Shown here: positions 7,417 through 14,191 of the stretch, in pieces
How the letters are laid out: the number at the start of each line of letters is the position of its first letter
Position numbering within the stretch: the first letter of the stretch is position 1
Translations under genes and position numbers: made by a program
Notes under the pieces: generated by a model
What the model saw: only the letters and a program-made list of their open reading frames with translations
Told to the model about the DNA's origin: nothing
The model's database searches: none
NCBI GenBank assembly: GCA_937863205.1
Contig: CALMGA010000374.1
Coordinates: 1 to 19,273 of the forward strand
Direction of reading: 5' to 3'
Length of the DNA: 19,273 bases
From: an uncultured Beijerinckiaceae bacterium
GTDB lineage: Bacteria > Pseudomonadota > Alphaproteobacteria > Rhizobiales > Beijerinckiaceae

Positions 7417-7824
7417 CTACTGCGCCGCCGCTTCGATGGGCTTGGGCGCAGCCGCCTTGGTTGCAGCCGCTTTGGTCGTGGTGTCGGCAGGCTTCGGCGC
7501 AGCCCTGGCCACCCGCTTCTTCTTCACTTTAACGGGAGCTGCTTTCGGCTCGGGCGCGGCCGGGACCGGCTCGGCTGCCGCGACCGGCTGCTCGGGCGTC
7601 CGGCCACCGAAAAAGCCGCAGATGAAGTCGCGGCAGGGAAGCGAGGACGGGGACGGTTCGCCCGCGGGAATGCCGGCGTAGTAGGCGTCACAAATCAGGC
7701 CGGTGCAGTGCGGGGTAAAGGCAGGCTTCGCCGCGTCCTGCGCGAAGCTTGAGGACGCGAGGCTGCCGGTCAGCCCGAAGGCGATCAGCGCCGCCGCTGC
7801 ACTCTGATTGACAAATGAAGACAT
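7417..7824 (-). CDS. Exported protein with two C-x4-C motifs and a Lys/Ala/Pro tail
   Basis: This is a 135-residue protein of no family I recognise. It has a signal peptide (hydrophobic 9-25, likely cleavage at SFA-QD, 28/29). Two motif copies follow: CTGLICDAYYA (40-50) and CRDFICGFFGG (64-74). Both have the C-x4-C spacing also seen twice in the protein encoded downstream. The rest, from about residue 78, is Pro/Ala-rich and becomes strongly basic (KVKKKRVARAAPK near 99-111, then further Lys/Ala repeats), like a histone-H1-type tail that could bind anionic polymers. It lies 201 bases upstream of its paralogue on the same strand. The four cysteines could form two small disulfide loops. Confidence 0.75.
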   Translation of the reverse strand: MSSFVNQSAAAALIAFGLTGSLASSSFAQDAAKPAFTPHCTGLICDAYYAGIPAGEPSPSSLPCRDFICGFFGGRTPEQPVAAAEPVPAAPEPKAAPVKVKKKRVARAAPKPADTTTKAAATKAAAPKPIEAAAQ

Positions 7825-7832
7825 GCCCGTGG

Positions 7833-7840
7833 TTCCCGTC
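7833..7840 (-). promoter_or_regulatory. Shared GACGGGAA leader element, copy 2
   Basis: This is the second copy of the octamer described for the gene at 7215, here eight bases before the ATG at 7824. It supports both the chosen start and a common origin of the two genes. Confidence 0.4.
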
Positions 7841-8077
7841 GCGCGGTCTCGATGATCGCACCTGCGAAGCCGAAGATGTCGGCCTCAAGGCAGAGGGTAC
7901 ACGGATGCATGCGTTCAGGCGGAGCCCAGCCGTTGTCTTGGCCGGTGAGGCCGAGAGGGCACAGGTGGTGCCGCGCGATGCCGATCAGACTACCCGATCG
8001 GGCTTACGCGAGGCTACCTGACGCGTCGGACTGAAAGTGCGCGCCGCCTTTCGATCCGATGGGAACATCGACCTGAA

Positions 8078-8112
8078 GAACGGGACCGAGCGCCATGCCC
8101 GGTCCCATGTTC
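8078..8112 (-). terminator. Hairpin just downstream of rpoH
   Basis: GGGACCG (8082-8088) pairs with CGGTCCC (8100-8106). After a two-base bulge, GAAC (8078-8081) pairs with GTTC (8109-8112). The hairpin begins three bases after the rpoH stop on the minus strand. It is GC-rich with only a short pyrimidine stretch after it, so it is a probable rather than certain intrinsic terminator. Its GGTCCCATGTTCTAG end resembles the GGTCCGATGCTCTAG end of the repeat at 3037-3139. Confidence 0.55.
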
Positions 8113-8115
8113 TAG

Positions 8116-9033
8116 CTAGTGAGCCGTGGCGTGGTGCTCGACCAAGCCGAGGCGTCCCGGCTGGTTGGCCTCGATGCGGGCGACCCCGCTCTTTACGGCC
8201 GCCTGCACCTTTTCGAAAGCTCGGACCTCGATCTGGCGCACGCGCTCGCGGGATATGTCAAACTCGTCCGACAGGTCCTCCAGCGTGATCGGATCATCGG
8301 CGAGGCGGCGCGCCTCGAAGATGCGACGCTCGCGGTCGTTGAGCACGGTGAGCGCGCTGCGCAGGGCACCGAGCCGGTTGTCCTTCTCTTCCTGGTCGGC
8401 CAGGATGCTCTCCTGGCTCGACGACTGGTCGACGAGCCAATCCTGCCACTCGCCCTCGCCTTCCTCGCGCAAAGGCGCATTCAGCGACGCGTCGCCCGAC
8501 ATGCGGCGGTTCATGTCGATCACGTCCTGGTGGCTGACCCCCAGTCGCGTGGCGATGATCTCGACCTGATCGGGACGCAGGTCCCCCTCGTCGAGGGCGG
8601 AAATCTGGCTTTTGGCTTTGCGCAGATTGAAGAACAACTTCTTCTGGCTCGCCGTGGTCCCCATCTTCACCAGCGACCAGGAACGCAGGATGTACTCTTG
8701 TATGGACGCGCGGATCCACCACATCGCATAGGTCGCCAGACGGAAACCCTTGTCGGGCTCGAAGCGCTTCACGGCCTGCATCAGGCCGACGTTGCCTTCC
8801 GAGATCACCTCGCCGATCGGCAGGCCGTAGCCGCGATAACCCATCGCGATCTTGGCGACGAGGCGAAGATGCGAGGTGACGAGCTGGTGGGCGGCGCCGG
8901 GGTCCTCATGTTCACGCCAGCGCTTGGCGAGCATGTATTCCTGCTCCGGCTGGAGCATGGGAAACTTGCGAATCTCGGTCAGATAGCGGGAAAGTCCGCT
9001 TTCGCCGGAGATCATGGGCAGGGCAGCAGCCAT
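8116..9033 (-). CDS. rpoH: RNA polymerase sigma-32 (heat-shock) factor RpoH
   Basis: This is a 305-residue sigma-70 family factor that directs RNA polymerase to heat-shock promoters. Region 2 is complete (EGNVGLMQAVKRFEP at 79-93, then ATYAMWWIRASIQEYILRS, 100-118). The RpoH box QKKLFFNLRKAK (130-141), which distinguishes sigma-32 from other group members, follows directly. Region 4.2 ends the protein with the helix-turn-helix LEDLSDEFDISRERVRQIEV (about 251-270). GGAGGA at 9039-9044 sits five bases before the ATG. It lies downstream of the RluD-like gene on the same strand, an order I recall as common in this class, but a 12-bp hairpin and 284 bases separate them, so it probably has its own promoter. 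A CCCCATGT element upstream could allow self-activation. Confidence 0.97.
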   Translation of the reverse strand: MAAALPMISGESGLSRYLTEIRKFPMLQPEQEYMLAKRWREHEDPGAAHQLVTSHLRLVAKIAMGYRGYGLPIGEVISEGNVGLMQAVKRFEPDKGFRLATYAMWWIRASIQEYILRSWSLVKMGTTASQKKLFFNLRKAKSQISALDEGDLRPDQVEIIATRLGVSHQDVIDMNRRMSGDASLNAPLREEGEGEWQDWLVDQSSSQESILADQEEKDNRLGALRSALTVLNDRERRIFEARRLADDPITLEDLSDEFDISRERVRQIEVRAFEKVQAAVKSGVARIEANQPGRLGLVEHHATAH

Positions 9034-9110
9034 TCTTATCCTCCAAAGAGCCCCCGAACTCGGCAGGCTCGCGGCGTCGCCATGACACGCATCGACGACT
9101 CAACCTGTGG

Positions 9111-9139
9111 ACATGGGGAACCACGCGCCCGAACCTAAG
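9111..9139 (-). promoter_or_regulatory. Possible sigma-32-type promoter of rpoH
   Basis: On the minus strand CCCCATGT (9111-9118) matches the heat-shock -10 consensus CCCCATnT. It is preceded, after 15 bases, by CTTAGG (9134-9139) within CGCCCTTAGG. Compared with the -35 consensus CCCTTGAA, only the CCCTT part fits. The position, about 80 bases before the rpoH start, is reasonable for autoregulation. Confidence 0.3.
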
Positions 9140-9280
9140 GGCGCTTCATTCTTCGCCGGCATTACAAATCGGCAAGGTCCGACGCACTCCAATGGGATCT
9201 GCGAGCGTCCTTCTGTTTCGTCCAATGCCAGACCTCTGTTACGCAACACCGATCCGGCAAAGCGGTTGCATATGCAGATG

Positions 9281-9317
9281 TCGCACCGACCTCAGACCCG
9301 GCGGAAGGTCGGTGCGA
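9281..9317 (-). terminator. 12-bp hairpin directly after rluD
   Basis: TCGCACCGACCT (9281-9292) and AGGTCGGTGCGA (9306-9317) form a perfect 12-bp inverted repeat with a 13-base loop. It begins at the base next to the rluD stop codon. No T-run follows on the minus strand, so it may end transcription with help or protect the mRNA end. It separates rluD from rpoH. Confidence 0.6.
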
Positions 9318-10451
9318 TCACGCGCGACGCAGGGCCATCCGCAGCGCCTCGAGATCGGCCGGCAGCGCGCTTTCGAAATCCAGGATCTCGCCGGTGATCG
9401 GGTGGGCGAAGCCGAGCCGGGCGGCGTGCAGCGCCTGGCGCCCGAGCGAGTCCAGCTTTTCGCGCGCGGCTTCGGGCAGCCGACTCGCCTTGGTGCGGAA
9501 ACCGCGGGCGTAGAGGGGGTCGCCCAGCACGGGATGGCCGAGATGCGCCATGTGTACGCGGATTTGATGGGTTCGCCCTGTTTCGAGCTGGCAGGCCAGC
9601 AGGCTCGCCTCGGCTTGGCCTTCCCCGACTTGACCTTCTGCGACGTGGCCGCCCTCGCCGCCGCCATACCGCTCTTCCAAACGCCAGTGCGTGATCGCCG
9701 CGCGGCCGCGCTCCTGGTCGGTCACCGCCATGCGCAGGCGATCGGTGCCGTGGCGCCCGAGCGGCGCCTCCACCGCGCCGGCCTGTCGCGACGGCTCGCC
9801 CCACACGAAGGCAAGATAGCTGCGCTGCAGCGGCAGGGTGCGGCCGTGGTCGGCGAACAGGCGGGCGAGGCCGGCATGGGCGGCATCCGTCTTGGCGACC
9901 ACAAGCAGCCCGGAGGTGTCCTTGTCGAGGCGGTGGACGATGCCCGGCCGGCGAACCCCGCCGATCCCCGACAGGCTGGCGCCGCAACGGGCGATCAGCG
10001 CGTTGACCAGCGTGCCGCTGCCGTGGCCGGGTGCGGGATGCACCACCAGCCCGGCCGGCTTGTCGATCACGATGAGGTGCGCATCCTCGTGGACGACCGC
10101 CAGGGGCAGCGCCTCCCCCTTCGGTTCGGGGTCGCTCGCCTCCGGCACCCGGAGCGAGACCGCCTCGCCGGTCTTCAGCTTGCGCTTGCCATCGCGCGCC
10201 ACCGCGCCGTCGATCGTGAGACAGCCGTCCTCGATCAGGGCTTTCAGCCGCGTGCGCGACAGGGCGAGGCCGCGCCCCTCCGCGACGCGCGCGGCTGCGG
10301 CATCAAGGCGCTGCCCGGCCTCGTCGGCTCCCGCCGCGAAGGCGAAGACGGCCGTTGAAAGGGTCTCGTCGGCGTCAGCCACCTCGGTTATGTCGCAAGC
10401 CGTCACCGTTCCACGCCCATTCACCTGCGCCGCCGTAGGGGTACGCGACAT
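9318..10451 (-). CDS. rluD: RluA/RluD family large-subunit rRNA pseudouridine synthase
   Basis: This is a 377-residue enzyme that should convert uridines in 23S rRNA to pseudouridine. An S4-type RNA-binding region (about 44-104, with RTRLKALIEDG) precedes the catalytic domain. The active-site motif HRLDKDTSGLL contains the catalytic Asp176. LACQLETGRTHQIRVHMAHLGHPVLGDPLY is the expected downstream core (quoted here only as its recognisable TGRTHQIRVHMAHLGHP part). A Gly/Glu-rich insertion (about EERYGGGEGG...) sits before that core. The start is uncertain: ATG at 10451 is used, but ATG at 10469 is in frame and would overlap the start of the divergent transporter gene. The exact uridine targets are inferred from the family only. 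Confidence 0.9.
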   Translation of the reverse strand: MSRTPTAAQVNGRGTVTACDITEVADADETLSTAVFAFAAGADEAGQRLDAAAARVAEGRGLALSRTRLKALIEDGCLTIDGAVARDGKRKLKTGEAVSLRVPEASDPEPKGEALPLAVVHEDAHLIVIDKPAGLVVHPAPGHGSGTLVNALIARCGASLSGIGGVRRPGIVHRLDKDTSGLLVVAKTDAAHAGLARLFADHGRTLPLQRSYLAFVWGEPSRQAGAVEAPLGRHGTDRLRMAVTDQERGRAAITHWRLEERYGGGEGGHVAEGQVGEGQAEASLLACQLETGRTHQIRVHMAHLGHPVLGDPLYARGFRTKASRLPEAAREKLDSLGRQALHAARLGFAHPITGEILDFESALPADLEALRMALRRA

Positions 10452-10467
10452 CCGCAAAGACCCGTCC

Positions 10468-12288
10468 ATGTCCTTCTATCAGATTTATGCCCGCGTTCTG
10501 GCGCTGCTCGGCGGCGAGCGCAAAGCCGTCGTCACCCTTGTCGGCGGCGCGGTGGCCCTCGTCATCGCGCAGTTCGCCGAGCCGGTGCTGTTCGGCCGCC
10601 TCATCGACAAGCTCACCCATCCTGCCGGCGGGCCGAGCATCGCCGCCCTGGTGCCGACGGTGGCCGCCTGGATCGCCTTCGCGGTCGCATCCATCGCCGC
10701 CGCCGTGGTGGTGTCGCTGCTCGCCGACCGCCTCGCCCACCGCCGCCGCCTCGCGGTGATGGCGATGTTCTTCGAGCACGCCCTCGATCTGCCGATGACC
10801 TTCCACGCCGTGACCCATTCCGGGCGCTCGCTGAAGATCATGATCGAAAGCTCGAACGCGATGTTCGTGGTCTACCTCAGCCTGTTCCGCGAGAACCTGT
10901 CGGCGCTGCTGTCGCTGGTCGTGGTGCTGCCGCTGTCGCTGTGGCTGAACTGGCGGCTCGGCCTGCTGCTGCTGGCGCTTGTGCTGCTCTCAGGGATGGC
11001 GGCAACCTACGTGCGCCGGCGCACCGAAGCGCTGCAGGGCAGGGTGGAACATTACAACACCTCGCTCGCCGAGCGCGCCTCGGACGTTCTCGGCAACATC
11101 CCGGTGATCCAGAGCTTCACCCGCATCGGCCTGGAAACCGGCGCCATGCGCGACCTCAGCCGCACCCTGCTGGAAGCGCAGATGCCGGTTCTGTCGTGGT
11201 GGGTGGTCGCGGTGGTGTTCGGCCGCACGGCCTCGATGGTGACGCTGCTGCTGATCTTCGTCTCCGGCACCGCCCTCTACATGAAGGGCATCGGCACGGT
11301 GGGCGGCATCGTGATGTTCATGAACTTCGCCAACCTGCTCATCGGCAAGCTGGAGCAACTCGTCAACTTCACGAACTCGCTGTTCCTGCAGCAGGCCAAG
11401 CTCGCCGACTTCTTCGCCGTGCTCGACACCGTGCCCCACGTCGCCGAGAAGCCGGGCGCGCGCGATCCCGGCCGGCTCAGGGGACGCGTCGCCTTCGAAG
11501 GCGTCACCTTCACCTATCCCGCGGGAGAGGGCATGGCGACGACCCCCGCCGTGCGCGACCTCACCTTCACCGTCGAGCCCGGCGAAACCATCGCCCTCGT
11601 CGGCGCCACCGGCTCCGGCAAGTCGACCACGCTGGGGCTGCTCCACCGCACCTTCGATCCCGGCTCGGGGCGCATCACCATCGATGGCATCGACATCCGC
11701 GACCTGCCGCTCGATGCCCTGCGCCGCAACATCGGCGTGGTGTTCCAGGAACCGATGCTGTTCGCCCGCTCCATCGCCGACAACCTGGCGATCGGCAAGC
11801 CCAACGCGTCGCCGGCCGAGATCCAGCTCGCGCTGGAGCGCGCCCAAGCGGCGGATTTCGTCGCCAACCAGGCGCACGGCCTCGCCACTGGGGTCGGCGA
11901 GCGCGGCCGCTCGCTGTCGGGCGGCGAGCGCCAGCGCGTCGCCATTGCCCGCGCACTCCTCAAGGATCCGCCGATCATGATCTTCGACGAGGCCACAGCC
12001 GCCCTCGACGCGGAAACCGAGCGGAAGCTGCAGAAGGCGCTGGCCAGCGCCACGCAGGGACGCACGACCTTCGTCATCGCCCACCGCCTCGCCACCGTGC
12101 GCCACGCCTCGCGCATCCTGGTGCTGCACAAGGGCCGCGTCGTCGAGAGCGGCACCTTCGACGAGCTGGTCGCGCAGGATGGCGCCTTCACCGTTCTCGC
12201 CCGCGCGCAGTTCATGGCCGGGCCGCGCGATGCCGACCTGGGCCAGCCCGTGCTCGCCGACACGCCGGGGCTGGTCGACCAGCTCTGA
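10468..12288 (+). CDS. ndvA: NdvA/ChvA-type cyclic beta-glucan ABC exporter
   Basis: This is a 606-residue half-transporter with a fused membrane and ATPase domain; a homodimer in the inner membrane would export substrate using ATP. The membrane domain spans about residues 20-310 with about six helices. In the nucleotide-binding domain, Walker A is GATGSGKST (379-387), the signature LSGGERQ is at 483-489, Walker B is IMIFDEATAALD (503-514) and the H-loop His is 539, so it is fully intact. The start MSFYQIYARVLALLG and the AEPVLFGRLID phrase fit the glucan exporter group (NdvA/ChvA), which moves cyclic beta-1,2-glucan to the periplasm. A glucan synthase (NdvB) is not in the window, so the substrate remains inferred. 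There is no clear Shine-Dalgarno site, and the start lies against the divergent rluD. Confidence 0.88.
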   Translation: MSFYQIYARVLALLGGERKAVVTLVGGAVALVIAQFAEPVLFGRLIDKLTHPAGGPSIAALVPTVAAWIAFAVASIAAAVVVSLLADRLAHRRRLAVMAMFFEHALDLPMTFHAVTHSGRSLKIMIESSNAMFVVYLSLFRENLSALLSLVVVLPLSLWLNWRLGLLLLALVLLSGMAATYVRRRTEALQGRVEHYNTSLAERASDVLGNIPVIQSFTRIGLETGAMRDLSRTLLEAQMPVLSWWVVAVVFGRTASMVTLLLIFVSGTALYMKGIGTVGGIVMFMNFANLLIGKLEQLVNFTNSLFLQQAKLADFFAVLDTVPHVAEKPGARDPGRLRGRVAFEGVTFTYPAGEGMATTPAVRDLTFTVEPGETIALVGATGSGKSTTLGLLHRTFDPGSGRITIDGIDIRDLPLDALRRNIGVVFQEPMLFARSIADNLAIGKPNASPAEIQLALERAQAADFVANQAHGLATGVGERGRSLSGGERQRVAIARALLKDPPIMIFDEATAALDAETERKLQKALASATQGRTTFVIAHRLATVRHASRILVLHKGRVVESGTFDELVAQDGAFTVLARAQFMAGPRDADLGQPVLADTPGLVDQL

Positions 12289-12422
12289 CGAAAATGCCGT
12301 ACTGCTATGCATTGGTGTCAATTGTTCCTGACACTGGAAACGCTCAATCTGTGGGCAGCGGAAGCGACCCTTTCGTTGTCCGGACGCCGCGAGGTTCCGG
12401 GCGTTTCCTCCCGTGACTTTCC
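12289..12422 (+). other. AT-richer stretch after ndvA, possible small-RNA promoter or short ORF
   Basis: The first 60 bases are clearly less GC-rich than the surroundings. They hold GTGTCA (12315-12320) and TGACAC (12329-12334), a 6-bp inverted repeat. A promoter-like pair TTGTTC (12322-12327) and CAATCT (12345-12350) with 17-base spacing is also present. A 40-codon frame (12294-12416, starting MPYCYALVSIV) lacks a ribosome binding site. The segment runs into a strong terminator, so it could be the ndvA 3' untranslated region or an independent RNA of about 95 bases. Confidence 0.3.
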
Positions 12423-12451
12423 CCGCCGGCTTCGCGCCGGCGGTTTTTTTT
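12423..12451 (+). terminator. Intrinsic terminator after ndvA
   Basis: CCGCCGGC (12423-12430) and GCCGGCGG (12436-12443) form a perfect 8-bp GC stem with a five-base loop (TTCGC), followed at once by eight T residues (12444-12451). This is a textbook rho-independent terminator for plus-strand transcription. It lies 134 bases beyond the ndvA stop and faces the converging holA gene. Confidence 0.92.
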
Positions 12452-12479
12452 GCCGCGAAATCCTCGGGACGCGAGCGAC

Positions 12480-13502
12480 TTAGTCGCCTTTCGGGCCGCC
12501 GCGCACGGCCAGTGCCACCGTCCACAGCGCCCGCACGGTGATCGCCTGGGCGAGGCGGGGCTCGCGCCGGGCGCGGCCGACCGCTTCGCCGAGAACCGCG
12601 ATCGCCTTGAGCAGTCCTCTGGCATCCCACCGCCGCAGCTGCCGTTCGGCCACCGCCCGGCGAAGACCGTAGAAGCCGGAGTCCCCGCCGAACTGGCCGC
12701 CGGCATCCATGGTGAGGCGAGCCCGATGCAGGCTGGTGGCATGGCGCAGCGCCGACGCGAGCAGGACGTTGACGTCGCCGCTTTCGCCGAAGAGCCGCTC
12801 GGTGGTCCCCTCGATCGCCGGGAAGGCGCCCTCGAAGGCGCCATCGACCGCGTGATCGACGACCAGCGCCGACGCATCGGCCACGATCGCCTCGACGTGG
12901 GACACCTCGACCCGGCCCGCGCCGTGGGCGTAAAGCGCCAGCTTGTCCAGCTCCGACCGCGTTTCCAGCCGGTTCTGGCCAAGAAGCGACAGCAGCAGCT
13001 CGCGCGCGTCGGGCTCGATGGTGAGACCGGCGCTGGCCAACTCGCTGTCGATCAGCAGCCCGACCTCGCGCGGACCGTCGGGATGGCACTCGATCGCCGC
13101 CGCCGCCGGCTCCTTCTCGAACAGCTTGCGCAGGGGATTGTCGCGCTTGAGCGCCCCGCCCTCGACGGCAACCACGCAGTCGCGCGGGCGCGCCCGCAGG
13201 AGCGGCTCGATGGCCGGGAGCAGCGATTTGCCGGTGGCTTCCACGCCGATCGCCTTGCGGCCGCCGAACATGGGCACGGCATTGGCCTCGTCGGCGAGGC
13301 GCAGCCGGTCGCCCGCGAGGTCGTCGCCGGACAGGCGGAGGAGCTGGAAGGCGTCCTTGGGATCATCCACGGCGCGCACCAGGATCGTGCGGAGGCGCTC
13401 GGCCACCAATCCGGCGTCGCTGCCGAAGACGAGGTACAGGAAGACGCCCGGCGGCGGCTTGTTGATGAAGCGGTCCGCATCGCCGGACCTGACCGCGACC
13501 AT
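12480..13502 (-). CDS. holA: DNA polymerase III subunit delta
   Basis: This is a 340-residue protein, close to the length of E. coli HolA. Delta opens the sliding clamp as part of the clamp loader. The N-terminal clamp-binding AAA+-like region is recognisable (FLYLVFGSDAGLVAERL near 21-37, RLSGDDLAGD, PMFGGRKAIGVE), without a functional Walker A as expected for delta. The middle part contains LLLSLLGQNRLETRSELDKLALY, of which the NRLETRSELDKLALY segment is the conserved helix of the family. The C-terminal collar region ends at PKGD. The ATG at 13502 begins the recognisable domain; the longer open frame runs backwards into lptE and is not real. The gene starts 32 bases after lptE and is last in the leuS-lptE-holA operon. 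Confidence 0.93.
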   Translation of the reverse strand: MVAVRSGDADRFINKPPPGVFLYLVFGSDAGLVAERLRTILVRAVDDPKDAFQLLRLSGDDLAGDRLRLADEANAVPMFGGRKAIGVEATGKSLLPAIEPLLRARPRDCVVAVEGGALKRDNPLRKLFEKEPAAAAIECHPDGPREVGLLIDSELASAGLTIEPDARELLLSLLGQNRLETRSELDKLALYAHGAGRVEVSHVEAIVADASALVVDHAVDGAFEGAFPAIEGTTERLFGESGDVNVLLASALRHATSLHRARLTMDAGGQFGGDSGFYGLRRAVAERQLRRWDARGLLKAIAVLGEAVGRARREPRLAQAITVRALWTVALAVRGGPKGD

Positions 13503-13534
13503 GATGCGTCCCGTTGCGGTGAAAGCGACGAAGG

Positions 13535-14191
13535 CTACCTGGCGCCGCCGACGAGTTCGCCGTCCGCCGCCTTCTCGGCTGCGGCCTGCGTCCGGTTGGC
13601 TTCCCGCACCTGCGCCGGGCCCCCGCCCAGGCGCTGCTCGGCGAGGGCGGCGGCGAGGCGCTGCCGGATCAGGTCGGACAGCTGCTTGGCGTCGCGGATC
13701 TCGGCATCGCGGGAGGCGCGCACGTCGGCGAAGCGCTGGCTGGTGCGGTCGTAGCTCTTGAACACGAAGGCCGAGCCCCTGGTGACGAGCAGCCCGGTGG
13801 CGAAGTTCTCCAGCCTGTATTGGGCATTGACCACCACGGTGGCCGAGCTGGCCCGGCCCGACACCGTATCGATGAGGGGCGTCTGCACCGCCTCGTTGAG
13901 GGTCACGAACAGGCGATATTTGGGCGTGGGATGCGAGCCCGTGCCGTTGAGGTCGAACACCAGGTCGTCGCCGAGATAATGTCCGATGCGTTCGGGGATC
14001 GGCTCGACCGCGATCCCCTGGAGTTCGCTCTGCAGCCCCGGCCCGCCTTCGGCGAACTGGCCGTACATCGGCGCCAAACATCCGGCCATCGGCAAAGCGG
14101 CGAACGAAGCGACTGCTGCCGCGAAGGCGCGTCGCGTCCTGCCGCGTCGCGACGCAGACCCGATCCGGGCCGAGGCTTCAGACCACCACAT
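13535..14191 (-). CDS. lptE: LPS-assembly lipoprotein LptE
   Basis: This is a 218-residue outer-membrane lipoprotein that plugs the LptD translocon and helps insert lipopolysaccharide. A basic N-region of about 21 residues, longer than usual, leads into a hydrophobic segment (22-36) and the lipobox PMAGC with Cys38 as the lipidation site. The mature domain contains the [13 protein letters not shown] and [11 protein letters not shown] segments typical of the alphaproteobacterial LptE family. The C-terminus is Ala/Gln-rich. The ATG at 14191 overlaps the 3' end of leuS by 14 bases and is preceded by GGGCGGA; no other usable start precedes the signal sequence. Overlap and spacing imply translational coupling within leuS-lptE-holA. 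Confidence 0.88.
   Translation of the reverse strand: MWWSEASARIGSASRRGRTRRAFAAAVASFAALPMAGCLAPMYGQFAEGGPGLQSELQGIAVEPIPERIGHYLGDDLVFDLNGTGSHPTPKYRLFVTLNEAVQTPLIDTVSGRASSATVVVNAQYRLENFATGLLVTRGSAFVFKSYDRTSQRFADVRASRDAEIRDAKQLSDLIRQRLAAALAEQRLGGGPAQVREANRTQAAAEKAADGELVGGAR

Noticed and set aside
9034..9080. ROSE or FourU RNA thermometer in the rpoH leader
   Set aside because: I found no upstream stretch able to pair extensively with the GGAGGA site and no ROSE-type U-rich anti-SD element.
9267..9276. Ten-base palindrome TGCATATGCA
   Set aside because: Too short and lacking context; likely chance.
12294..12416. A 40-codon ORF starting MPYCYALVSIV as a gene
   Set aside because: No ribosome binding site and no coding signature; kept only as an alternative reading of the ndvA-terminator gap.
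10990..13089. A 699-codon minus-strand frame across ndvA and holA
   Set aside because: It is antisense to the transporter and out of frame with holA, with no recognisable domain.
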